Positions 32,149-39,840 of a DNA stretch of 64,000 nt are shown here, piece after piece (positions within the stretch are counted from its first letter, which is position 1; each line of letters begins with the position of its first letter). A program made the translations under genes and the position numbers. Origin of the DNA: PALSA-926 sp964476835 (lineage in GTDB: Bacteria; Pseudomonadota; Alphaproteobacteria; Micavibrionales; UBA2020); NCBI GenBank assembly GCA_964476835.1, contig CAYZCE010000003.1, positions 37,733 through 101,732 on the forward strand. Direction: 5' to 3'. The notes under the pieces were generated by a model, which made no database searches, had not been told where the DNA came from, and saw only the letters and a list, made by a program, of their open reading frames with translations.

Positions 32149-33613
32149 AAAACGCCGCATCACCGCAAACCAACGCGCCCATCGCATCGCGACGGGATCG
32201 CCGCCGGAGGAGCCGCCTGCGGCCGCCTTCAAGGGCGCGGTATACCGCCAGCCCGACAAGCTGGCGGATGCGGCCTCGGGCCGTACGCTGCTGATCGACG
32301 CGATCCTGAAGAAGGACGAAAAGAAGATCGCCGCGCTGGTGCGCTCCGGCGCCTCCCTCTCGAAATGCGATAAGGACGGCCGCTCGCCGCTGCACCATGC
32401 GGTCAAGATGGGCAATCCAGAAGTCGTCGCCCTGCTGCTCAAGAACGGCGCGCCGGTGAACATGCGCAGCAAGACGCTGGCCACGCCGCTGTTCGACGCG
32501 CTCGGCGGCCCGCAGCCGCTGGCGATGGTCAACCTGCTGCTCGCGGCCGGCGCCGACGCCAATATTCCCGACAAGCAAGACCGCGTGCCGCTGCACGCGG
32601 CCGCCGCCAAGTCCAGCCGCGACACCGTGCTCGCGCTGGCGCTGGCCACCGACAATCCCGCGCGCCCCGACAGCGCCGGCGTGACTGCCTTGCATGAAGC
32701 ATGCAGGTCCAACGGCATCGAGGCCGTGCAGGCCCTGCTCGCCCTGCGCCTGTCGCCCTTCACCGCGACGCGCGACGGCGACACCGCCTTGCACTTCGCC
32801 CTGCAGCGCCAGGATTCCGCTGTTGCTTTCTTCCTGCTGACGACCGATGCGGCGCGCCTCGCCAATGCCGTCAACCTCAGTGGCGTCACGCCGCTGCAGC
32901 TCGCGGCCAAGACGGGCAAGATCGACATTGCCCGCCGCCTGCTCGCGCTGGGCGGCGACCCGAACCAGGCCGACAAGCAGGGCATGTCGGCGCTGCACCA
33001 TGCCGCCGCCGCCGGCAACGTGGCCGAAACGCTGCTCCTGATCCAGAACGGCGCCGATGTCGCGCGCATCAACCCGAGCGCCACCACCACGCCGCTCATG
33101 CAGGCCGTCAACGGCGGCAACGTCGAGGTCGTGAAGGCATTGCTCAATCACGGCGCCGATCCCAACCAGAACGGCCGCTCCGGCACCGCGCCGCTGATGA
33201 TGGCGATCTACCAGCGCAACACGGCGATTTTCGACCTGCTGCTCGACGCCGGCGCCGACCCCAACGTCGTCTGCTCGTTGCAGACGCCGCTGCACGCCGC
33301 CTGCAACTACGGCCTTTCGCACATGGCCGAGCGCCTGCTCAAGGCGAAAGCCAACCCGAACGTCACGACCAGCGGCGGCCGCACGCCGTTGCACATGCTG
33401 ACCGATTCCGACAGCGTCGTGAACCTCAAGCTGATCTCTCAGATGCTGGAAGCCGGCGCCGACCCGACTAAGCGCGATAGCTACGGCAACACCCCTTACG
33501 ACCAGGCCTATACGCATGGCCGCACGGCGGTGACGGAAATGTTCCGCAAGAATCTGGCGGAAAAGAACACGAGCTACAAGCCCAAGCGCACTTCTTACGG
33601 CTGGGATTACTGA
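32141..33613 (+). CDS. Ankyrin-repeat protein 3
   Basis: 490 residues from the ATG at 32141 (GGAAG upstream). Roughly twelve ankyrin repeats run from residue 50 to 470 (for example SPLHHAVKMGNPEVVALLLKNGAPVN, TPLQLAAKTGKIDIARRLLALGGDPN, TPLMQAVNGGNVEVVKALLNHGADPN). The N-terminus is basic. No catalytic domain is visible. It is the longest of the three-gene ankyrin operon. Confidence 0.9.
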   Translation: MVEKRRITANQRAHRIATGSPPEEPPAAAFKGAVYRQPDKLADAASGRTLLIDAILKKDEKKIAALVRSGASLSKCDKDGRSPLHHAVKMGNPEVVALLLKNGAPVNMRSKTLATPLFDALGGPQPLAMVNLLLAAGADANIPDKQDRVPLHAAAAKSSRDTVLALALATDNPARPDSAGVTALHEACRSNGIEAVQALLALRLSPFTATRDGDTALHFALQRQDSAVAFFLLTTDAARLANAVNLSGVTPLQLAAKTGKIDIARRLLALGGDPNQADKQGMSALHHAAAAGNVAETLLLIQNGADVARINPSATTTPLMQAVNGGNVEVVKALLNHGADPNQNGRSGTAPLMMAIYQRNTAIFDLLLDAGADPNVVCSLQTPLHAACNYGLSHMAERLLKAKANPNVTTSGGRTPLHMLTDSDSVVNLKLISQMLEAGADPTKRDSYGNTPYDQAYTHGRTAVTEMFRKNLAEKNTSYKPKRTSYGWDY

Positions 33614-33615
33614 TC

Positions 33616-33981
33616 TTGCGCACGGTTGCCGTCCTTTGCCTGTCGTTGTTGCTCGCGACGCCTGCCGCCGCGCAGAACTACCGGCGCGCCGGCGACACAG
33701 CCGCCGCACCCGCCAGCAAGACGCTGACGATCACGTCGCCGCAGAAATGCTACGACCAGATCGGCCCCGCCGAGGCGCAGGATGTCCGCAACAACTTCGA
33801 GCGCCCGTATGAGGAATGCCTGCGCCGCCTCGGCGAAAAGCTGAAACGCGACCAGCAGGCCGAAGCCGATAAAGCTAAGGCCACCGCCGAAGAATCATCA
33901 TCGCCCGCCACCACGCCGCATTACTACCGCGTCCAGAAAGACAAGAAGGACGATGCCAAGAAGCCCGCTGAAAAAAAGTAA
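33616..33981 (+). CDS. Small exported protein, Lys-rich tail
   Basis: 121 residues beginning at TTG, two bases after the ankyrin 3 stop. Signal peptide VLCLSLLLATPAAA-QN. The mature region has two cysteines (KCYDQIGPAEAQDV, YEECLRRLGEKL) and a highly charged KDKKDDAKKPAEKK tail. Family not recognised. Its tight spacing puts it in the ankyrin operon. Confidence 0.65.
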   Translation: MRTVAVLCLSLLLATPAAAQNYRRAGDTAAAPASKTLTITSPQKCYDQIGPAEAQDVRNNFERPYEECLRRLGEKLKRDQQAEADKAKATAEESSSPATTPHYYRVQKDKKDDAKKPAEKK

Positions 33982-34267
33982 GCGGCTCCTGCCGGCGCTT
34001 TTCGTGGCGCTGCTGTCGTCGGCCGCTTTCGCGCGCGCCGGTTCCGGCATCGTCCCGCAAGGCGCCTTGATGCCGGATGTTTGGCCGAAGGGCGCAAAGC
34101 TCGACGCGCCAGCCCCGCAAGTGCCGCAGGATGCCTGTGCCGCCATCGCCGCCGATGCTACGGCTTATGCAGCATGCGAAGACCGTCTTGCGCGTATTGC
34201 ACGCATGCGTGAAGCCGCTGCTGCGCGCCGTGCGGCGTTCCAGGACGTTCCCGGAACGCAGAAGTGA
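33953..34267 (+). CDS. Small exported protein with a two-Cys helical segment
   Basis: 104 residues overlapping the previous gene by 29 bases in another frame. Basic N-terminus, hydrophobic signal (LLPALFVALLSSAAFA-RA), then a Pro-rich part and a helix DACAAIAADATAYAACEDRLARI whose cysteine spacing suggests a helical hairpin. Unknown function; last gene of the ankyrin operon. Confidence 0.65.
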   Translation: MPRSPLKKSKRLLPALFVALLSSAAFARAGSGIVPQGALMPDVWPKGAKLDAPAPQVPQDACAAIAADATAYAACEDRLARIARMREAAAARRAAFQDVPGTQK

Positions 34268-34430
34268 TTTTCTTCAAAATTTTTTCAGCTGCGAGCGTGT
34301 TGAATTCCTGAATTAATCCGTTTTTCGCTGCGCCGCCTCCGCATCGTTTTGAAAAAACGCGTTGACGAATGCGGAACAATTCCGTACGAATATACACATG
34401 CTCGCGAAGTGTCGCTGAGTTGAATGAATG

Positions 34431-34459
34431 AAAACGCGGTTCCGTCAGGGCCGCGTTTT
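34431..34459 (+). terminator. Terminator-like hairpin before the capsid cluster
   Basis: AAAACGCGG (34431-34439) pairs with CCGCGTTTT (34451-34459), followed by further Ts. The 210-base region 34268-34477 holds no other clear feature and marks the boundary between the ankyrin operon and the capsid cluster; no attachment-site duplication was seen. Confidence 0.7.
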
Positions 34460-34477
34460 TCGTTTCCGGGGATTTTC

Positions 34478-34720
34478 ATGGCAGACAAGAAGAAACCGCG
34501 GCGCCCGGCGCGCCGCGATCCGGAGCGCCTGCGCACGCGCATCGACGCGCTCACCATCATCGAGACGCTGGAACAGCACGTCATCGGCAAGAAGAAGATG
34601 TCGCCGACGCAGGTGCGCGCCGCGCTGGCGCTGCTGCAGAAGACGCTGCCGGACATGACCGGCGTCGCGCGCCAGAAGGACGTCGCGGCGCACGAAGACG
34701 CACTCAAGGACCTCGAATAA
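34478..34720 (+). CDS. Probable small terminase subunit
   Basis: 80 residues from the ATG at 34478 (GGGG upstream). A basic N-terminus (ADKKKPRRPARRDPERLR) is followed by helices (IETLEQHVIGKKKMSPTQVRAALALLQKTLPDM) as in small terminases and DUF5681-like proteins. It lies 12 bases before the large terminase, which supports the assignment; the sequence alone would be weak. Confidence 0.65.
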   Translation: MADKKKPRRPARRDPERLRTRIDALTIIETLEQHVIGKKKMSPTQVRAALALLQKTLPDMTGVARQKDVAAHEDALKDLE

Positions 34721-34732
34721 AGACAGGACAAG

Positions 34733-36169
34733 ATGAACAAGCGCGAGCGCGAGATCCGACTTCGGCTGAAGACGGATTTCATCCACTACGCCGCGAAGTG
34801 CCTCAACGTCCGCACCAAGCAAGGCGCGATCGTGGTGCTCCGGCTCAACGCGGCACAGAAGCATATCCACGAATGCCTCGAGCGCCAGTTGCAGGAAACC
34901 GGCCGCGTGCGCGCGGTCATCGTCAAGGGCCGCCAGCAAGGCGTCTCGACCTATGTGCAGGCGCGTTTCTACTGGAAGTTGACGCATGCGCAGGGCTTGC
35001 GCGCCTTCATCCTGACGCACCTCGACGCCGCGACGCGCAACCTCTACCAGATCGTGCGCCGCTTTTACGATTATTGTCCGCTGCCCGTGCGCCCGCACGC
35101 AAGCCGCGCCAATAGCCGCGAGCTGGCCTTCGACCGGCTCGATTCCGACTACCACGTCGGCACCGCGCGCACCGGCGGGGTGGGGCGCTCGAACACCGTG
35201 CAGCTCTTCCACGGATCGGAAGTCGCCTACTGGACGCATGCCGCCGACCACATGGCCGGAATTTTCCAGTCGGTTCCCGATGCGCCGGGCACCGAGATCA
35301 TCCTCGAGAGCACCTCGAACGGCGCCTCGGGCAAGTTTCACGCGCTCTGCGAAGAAGCGCGGGCAGGGCGCACGTCCTACCAGTTCATCTTCGTGCCGTG
35401 GTTCTGGCAGCCGGAATACCGCAGGGCCCCGCCGCCCGATTTCGTCGCCAGCGCGGAAGAAGCCGCGCTGCAAAAGGAATTCAACCTCGACGCCGCGCAA
35501 CTCTACTGGCGCCGCCTCAAGATCGATGAGACCGGCAGTATCTGGACGTTCCGCCGCGAATACCCTGCGACACCGGAAGAGGCTTTCCATGCCGACCGTC
35601 CCGGTGCGCTGTGGAATCGCGCCATGCTACAGGCCAACCGCCGCCACGACGATGCGTTGCCGGAGATGAAGCGCATCGTCGTGGCCGTCGACCCGGCCAC
35701 GACCGCCAACCGCAACAGCGACGAGACCGGCATCATCGTCGCCGGCCTCGGCGTCGACGGCCATGCCTATGTGCTCGACGACATCAGCGGCAAGTACACG
35801 CCCGCCGAATGGGCCAGCCGCGTGATCGACGCCTATTACCGCCACCGTGCCGACCGCGTGGTCGCCGAGGTCAACCAGGGCGGCGACATGGTCGAACACA
35901 CGTTGCGCAGCTTCGACCGCGACATCGCCTACAAGGCCGTGCACGCCAGCCGCGGCAAGATCGCGCGCGCTGAACCCATCGCCGCGCTCGACGCGGCGGG
36001 CCGCATCCACCATGCGGGCATCTTCGGCGCGCTGGAAGACCAGATGTGCCGCTTCGACCCCGCCGCGCACGGCCCCAGCCCCGACCGCGTCGATGCGCGC
36101 GTTTGGGCGATGACCGAACTGATGCTGAACCACCAACCCACCCAAGGCCCGAAAATGTGGCGCGGCTGA
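34733..36169 (+). CDS. Large terminase subunit (TerL)
   Basis: 478 residues. The ATPase half has a Walker A-like VKGRQQGVST (about 64-73) and a Walker B region near VQLFHGSEVAYW. The nuclease half has the acidic motif VAVDPATTANRNSDETGI (about 318) and a later Asp in DARVWAMTEL. TerL packages DNA into the prohead. The length is normal and the frame intact, so it could be functional. Confidence 0.93.
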   Translation: MNKREREIRLRLKTDFIHYAAKCLNVRTKQGAIVVLRLNAAQKHIHECLERQLQETGRVRAVIVKGRQQGVSTYVQARFYWKLTHAQGLRAFILTHLDAATRNLYQIVRRFYDYCPLPVRPHASRANSRELAFDRLDSDYHVGTARTGGVGRSNTVQLFHGSEVAYWTHAADHMAGIFQSVPDAPGTEIILESTSNGASGKFHALCEEARAGRTSYQFIFVPWFWQPEYRRAPPPDFVASAEEAALQKEFNLDAAQLYWRRLKIDETGSIWTFRREYPATPEEAFHADRPGALWNRAMLQANRRHDDALPEMKRIVVAVDPATTANRNSDETGIIVAGLGVDGHAYVLDDISGKYTPAEWASRVIDAYYRHRADRVVAEVNQGGDMVEHTLRSFDRDIAYKAVHASRGKIARAEPIAALDAAGRIHHAGIFGALEDQMCRFDPAAHGPSPDRVDARVWAMTELMLNHQPTQGPKMWRG

Positions 36170-36192
36170 CAACGAACAACGGAGAGAAAATC

Positions 36193-37383
36193 ATGAACTG
36201 GAAAAACTTTTTCAAGCCGCGCGAAGTCAAGGCCAGCGCGACCGCGCCCTTGCTCGTGCAGTTCGGCGCGCATCAGCCGCGCTTCACGCCGCGGCAATAC
36301 GATCGCCTCGCCGACGAAGGCTACCGCAAGAACGTGATCGCCTACCGCTGCATCCGTCTCATCGCGCAGAACGCGGCGGCGGTGCCGTGGATCGTTTATC
36401 AAAACGGCCGTGAAGTCGAGAAGCACCCGCTGCTCGACCTGCTCAACCGCCCGAATCCGGGACAGGGCGGGGCGGAACTGTTCGAGGCGCTCTACAGCTT
36501 CTTCCTGATCTCCGGCAACGGCTACCTCGAAGCCGTCGGCCCCGGCTACGGCGCGCCGATGGAACTGTGGGCGCTGCGCCCCGACCGGATGCGCGTGGTG
36601 CCGGGCAAGGCCGGCGTGCCGGAAAGCTACCGCTACAGTGTCGGCGGCCAGTCGAAAGACTTTCCGGTATCGCTGATGGGCGGCCGCAATCCGCTGCTGC
36701 ACCTCAAGGCCTTCCACCCGCTCGACGACTGGTATGGCATGAGCCCTCTTGAGGCCGCCGCCGTGAGCATCGACCAGCACAACGACGCCGCGAAGTGGAA
36801 CGCCTCGCTGCTGCAAACCGCGGGCCGTCCCTCGGGCGCCATTGTCTACCGCCCCTCGGGGTCGGATTCGCCCGATACGCTGACCGCCGACCAGCGCCAA
36901 GCCCTGAAACACGAACTCGAACACCACTTCTCCGGCGCCGACAACGCGGGCCGCCCGCTGATTCTCGAAGGCGGCCTCGATTGGCGCGAGATGTCGCTGT
37001 CGCCCAAGGATATGGACTGGCTGGCGGGCAAAGACGTCTCGGCGCGCGAAATCGCGCTCGCCTACCATGTGCCCGCGCAGCTGATCGGCATTTCCGGCGC
37101 GCTGACGTTTTCGAATTTCGAGCAGGCGCGCTTGGCGCTCTACGACGACGCCGTGCTGCCGCTGCTCGACCGCGTCAAGGACGGCCTCAACAACTGGCTC
37201 GCCCCGCAATTCGGCGAAGACGTGCGCATCGACTACGACCTCGACAAGATCGAGGCGCTCGCCCCGCGCCGTCAGGAAGTCTGGTCGCGCCTCGCGGGCG
37301 CCGACTTCCTCACCGTCAACGAAAAGCGCGAAGCCCTCGGCTACGACCCCGTCGAGATCGTCGACGGCAGGGAGAACGTCTGA
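36193..37383 (+). CDS. HK97-family portal protein
   Basis: 396 residues from the ATG at 36193, behind GGAG. YRKNVIAYRCIRLIAQNAAAVPWIVYQNG, PLLDLLNRPNPGQGG, LISGNGYLEAVGP and YHVPAQLIGISGALTFSNFEQARLALYDDAVLPLLDRVKDGLNNWL are the HK97/GTA gp3 portal pattern. It forms the DNA entry ring. The stop overlaps the next start (TGATG). Confidence 0.95.
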   Translation: MNWKNFFKPREVKASATAPLLVQFGAHQPRFTPRQYDRLADEGYRKNVIAYRCIRLIAQNAAAVPWIVYQNGREVEKHPLLDLLNRPNPGQGGAELFEALYSFFLISGNGYLEAVGPGYGAPMELWALRPDRMRVVPGKAGVPESYRYSVGGQSKDFPVSLMGGRNPLLHLKAFHPLDDWYGMSPLEAAAVSIDQHNDAAKWNASLLQTAGRPSGAIVYRPSGSDSPDTLTADQRQALKHELEHHFSGADNAGRPLILEGGLDWREMSLSPKDMDWLAGKDVSAREIALAYHVPAQLIGISGALTFSNFEQARLALYDDAVLPLLDRVKDGLNNWLAPQFGEDVRIDYDLDKIEALAPRRQEVWSRLAGADFLTVNEKREALGYDPVEIVDGRENV

Positions 37384-37676
37384 TGCCCGCCGCGCTGCGC
37401 TATAAAAACAAGACCTACGACGTTACGGCCGACTTCGCGCTGGTGCGCGAGATCGAGCGCGAGCTGGGCAACATCGTCGCGCTCGAGCGGCGCTTCGCCG
37501 GCCTCGAGTGGCAAGTCTGTGACCTCGTGACGCTGACGCAGATGATGCTGCAATCGGTAGGCGAGACGGTCGATTACGTCACGCTCGGCAACGCCATCCT
37601 CAAAGGCGGCCTGCAACGCTATCTCGCCGCGTCGCAAGACTTCCTGCAACTCGTCATTTCCGGACACGACGCATGA
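37383..37676 (+). CDS. Small phage protein resembling a GTA gp10-type tail chaperone
   Basis: 97 residues. FALVREIERELGNIVALERRFAGLEWQVCDLVTLTQMML recalls the GTA gp10 / tail assembly chaperone family (initial LR--LG-L--LE motif). Such genes usually lie after the major tail gene; here it sits between portal and prohead protease, overlapping both by four bases. The alternative is a GTA g3.5-like head-formation protein. I lean on the sequence resemblance but am not sure. Confidence 0.5.
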   Translation: MPAALRYKNKTYDVTADFALVREIERELGNIVALERRFAGLEWQVCDLVTLTQMMLQSVGETVDYVTLGNAILKGGLQRYLAASQDFLQLVISGHDA

Positions 37677-38923
37677 CGCACGCCAGCTTCGGTACTTCCT
37701 TCGAAATCAAGTTCCTCGCCGAGACAGGTGCGTTCGAAGGCTATGCCTCCGTCTTCCATGTGACCGATAGCGTCAACGACCGCGTCGCCCCCGGCGCCTT
37801 CCGCGGCAGCCTCGCGAAATTCGGCGAGGAAGGCCGCCTGCCGCCGCTCCTGTGGCAGCACGACACGTCGGAGCCGATCGGCGCATGGCGCGAGATGTAC
37901 GAAGACGAACACGGCCTCTATGTGAAGGGAGAGCTGTTCGTGCATGACATCCCGCTCGCGCGGGAGGCGATGAAGCTGCTCAAGGAAAACGTGGTGACCG
38001 GCCTCTCTATAGGCTACCGCGCCCAAGCCTCGCACCGCGACCGGAAGACCGGCGTGCGCGTGCTGACCGAGGTGGACCTGCACGAAGTCTCGCTGGTGAC
38101 CTTCCCCGCCAACGACTACGCCCGCGTCTCCAAAATCAAGCGCCCCTTCAACCCCGAAACCCCGCCCAGCGTGCGCGACTTCGAAACTTTCCTCCGCACC
38201 TCCGGCCTCAGCCGCGCCCAAGCCAAAGGCATCATCGCCAAGGGCTACAAAGGCCTGACCGTCACGGAAGAAGACGAAGCCGCCGACTTGATCGCGCAAC
38301 TACGCAACGGTACACGCCAACTCAAGTTCAGCCAAAACCAGCCGCGCGTACCGGCGGGAAACTCCGGCGGCGGCCAGTGGACGGGAGGCGGCGGCATCGG
38401 CAGTACCATCATGAAACGCGTGCGAAAAGTCGGAAATAATTTAGTCGAGGTCGCTAGAAATCATCCATTTGCCACAGGTATCGCTTTGGCTATGGTTCCG
38501 GTCGCCGGGCCAGAAGCTGATATATCTATCTTAGCTGCCGAAGGAGGCGGTGCTGCGGGAACGGCTGCGGAGGGGGCTGCCGTTGCGGCAGAGGGATTGG
38601 AAACGACTGCGGCAGGAAATCTACCAGTTGTAAAGCCGGATACTATAGAAGGAGGAAGTAAATTTGGCGAAAAGTTTATAAGTAAACAAAGTGAGAAATT
38701 AACCGGACACGGTCAAGAGAGAATTGAAGAACGCTTGACATCACAAACAGATGCTGAAGATATTATACGTTCTGCTATCAAAAATCGAACAATTAAAGAG
38801 AGGCTTGGAACGTATAAAACAAAGCAGTATCACTACTTGGGCGAGAATGGAAAGACAGTTATTCTTGAAACGTCAGGTAGAAACGCCGGTAAAATTGTAA
38901 CAATTTTAACAGGAAAGAAATAG
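37673..38923 (+). CDS. Prohead protease fused to a toxin-like C-terminal domain
   Basis: 416 residues. Residues 1-160 are an HK97 prohead protease (EGYASVFHVTDSVNDRVAPGAF, LPPLLWQHDTSEPIGAW, catalytic Ser in VTGLSIGYR), followed by its usual helical tail (FETFLRTSGLSRAQAKGIIAKGYKGL). At 223 comes QPRVPAGNSGGGQWTGGGG, a linker common before polymorphic toxin domains in alphaproteobacterial phages. From about 245 the DNA turns AT-rich. The last 90 residues (HGQERIEERL, DIIRSAIKNRTI, YHYLGENGKTVILET, IVTIL) resemble DUF4258/BECR-type RNase folds. A hydrophobic GIALAMVPVAGPEAD segment precedes it. Toxin function is inferred. Confidence 0.85.
   Translation: MTHASFGTSFEIKFLAETGAFEGYASVFHVTDSVNDRVAPGAFRGSLAKFGEEGRLPPLLWQHDTSEPIGAWREMYEDEHGLYVKGELFVHDIPLAREAMKLLKENVVTGLSIGYRAQASHRDRKTGVRVLTEVDLHEVSLVTFPANDYARVSKIKRPFNPETPPSVRDFETFLRTSGLSRAQAKGIIAKGYKGLTVTEEDEAADLIAQLRNGTRQLKFSQNQPRVPAGNSGGGQWTGGGGIGSTIMKRVRKVGNNLVEVARNHPFATGIALAMVPVAGPEADISILAAEGGGAAGTAAEGAAVAAEGLETTAAGNLPVVKPDTIEGGSKFGEKFISKQSEKLTGHGQERIEERLTSQTDAEDIIRSAIKNRTIKERLGTYKTKQYHYLGENGKTVILETSGRNAGKIVTILTGKK
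37685..38017 (+). repeat. Direct repeat, copy 1 (prohead protease N-terminus)
   Basis: 333 bases encoding the protease core up to SIGYR. The same 333-base length recurs without gaps at 39847-40179, with only scattered differences. Together the copies bracket the toxin tail, the immunity-like gene and the inverted exported gene, and could support recombination. Confidence 0.9.
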
Positions 38924-38925
38924 GA

Positions 38926-39198
38926 ATGTTAACTCTTGAGAAGATAAAAGCCATATTCTGCGATCACGATGTCGAAGGCTTTATCGATATCGGAGCTCCT
39001 GACGATGAATACGACTCAGAGGCTAAGCGCATTTTTGCAGAGATACAAAATCTCGGGACTGTCCTTTTGACGGAAGAATCTCTTATGAAGATTGTTTGCT
39101 CTGAATGGGAAAGAAACTTTAACTTGGATGAAGATGACTTGTCTAAAAGAGTGCCTAATTTGCGTAGGGTAGTTTTAGATATACTAAAGGCAAACTAG
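38926..39198 (+). CDS. Immunity-like protein (DUF1871-like)
   Basis: 90 acidic residues starting two bases after the toxin-fusion stop, the usual place for a cognate immunity gene. DVEGFIDIGAPDDEYDSEAKRIFAEI and SLMKIVCSEWERNFN resemble DUF1871-type immunity proteins (DP-G-PxDEYD-E pattern). No signal peptide, so it would act in the cytoplasm, consistent with a nuclease toxin. Codon use is AT-rich like the toxin tail, so the pair was probably acquired together. Confidence 0.7.
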   Translation: MLTLEKIKAIFCDHDVEGFIDIGAPDDEYDSEAKRIFAEIQNLGTVLLTEESLMKIVCSEWERNFNLDEDDLSKRVPNLRRVVLDILKAN

Positions 39199-39288
39199 CG
39201 CTCACTGTATGAAAACCGACTAAATGACATGCGGCCTAATCGGGCCTATCAAAAATATGGTGCAGAGTATGTGATTTATCGTCACTGA
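39199..39288 (+). pseudogene. Possible toxin C-terminal remnant
   Basis: Directly after the immunity stop, in the same frame, 29 codons read SLYENRLNDMRPNRAYQKYGAEYVIYRH before a TGA. It has no start signal of its own, but the composition looks like a genuine protein tail, as in phage or toxin C-termini. It may be the end of a displaced toxin. It is short, so the call is tentative. Confidence 0.35.
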
Positions 39289-39795
39289 CTAATGCACGTT
39301 ATATTTGTACGTATCACCACAGTCTATGCTATCTAGCTTCCATGAGCGGCCTTCTTTGGCCATTCCGTAAATTGTCGGAGGGGCATCTGAACCCCCTTTT
39401 GAAGCTGATTTTTCTATGAAAGCAGTTTTGGCATCTGATTTCAGTGTTCTATAAAACGAGTTTTTTAAAGGAGGGGCAAAGAAATCTCCACAAATAATAA
39501 CATCCATATCTATATGTTGATCTCCTTTTTCTGCGTCTGACCAAGATTCTTGTAGTGAGTGCGTAAATAAATAAGAATATTCTTTAACACGCGCTGCATT
39601 GTAAGGAGCGCCTGAATCGCCATTAAAAAAAAGATCACCTAGTTTTTTTTCTGCGTCCATTTTTAAAATTTTATCTAAGTGTTTTTCTGGGGCCGTTCTT
39701 GGGGGATGAAAAGATGAATCCTGCGCACAGGCTTGGAACGTGCTGCAGAAGAAGATAGTTAGTATAAGCGTAAAGACTGATAAGGGTTTGTTCAT
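39289..39795 (-). CDS. Exported or lipoprotein-like protein inserted in the capsid cluster
   Basis: 168 residues from the ATG at 39795 (AGGAG seven bases upstream). The signal peptide (PLSVFTLILTIFFCSTFQACA-QD) has a Cys near the cleavage site, though FQAC is a poor lipobox. The mature part (HLDKILKMDAEKKLGDLFFNGDSGAPYN...GMAKEGRSWKLDSIDCGDTYKYNV) looks like a small periplasmic domain. It is AT-rich and transcribed against the phage genes, so it was probably acquired as cargo. It could be a periplasmic immunity protein or a moron; I do not recognise it. Confidence 0.7.
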   Translation of the reverse strand: MNKPLSVFTLILTIFFCSTFQACAQDSSFHPPRTAPEKHLDKILKMDAEKKLGDLFFNGDSGAPYNAARVKEYSYLFTHSLQESWSDAEKGDQHIDMDVIICGDFFAPPLKNSFYRTLKSDAKTAFIEKSASKGGSDAPPTIYGMAKEGRSWKLDSIDCGDTYKYNVH

Positions 39796-39840
39796 TAACA
39801 TACTCCTGAGTTTAGAAAAGAATATATCTTTTTTAGCAAT

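Noticed and set aside
34268..34477. Left attachment site of a prophage
   Set aside because: No repeat matching the right edge near 47816-47860 was found by eye and no tRNA or integrase is nearby.
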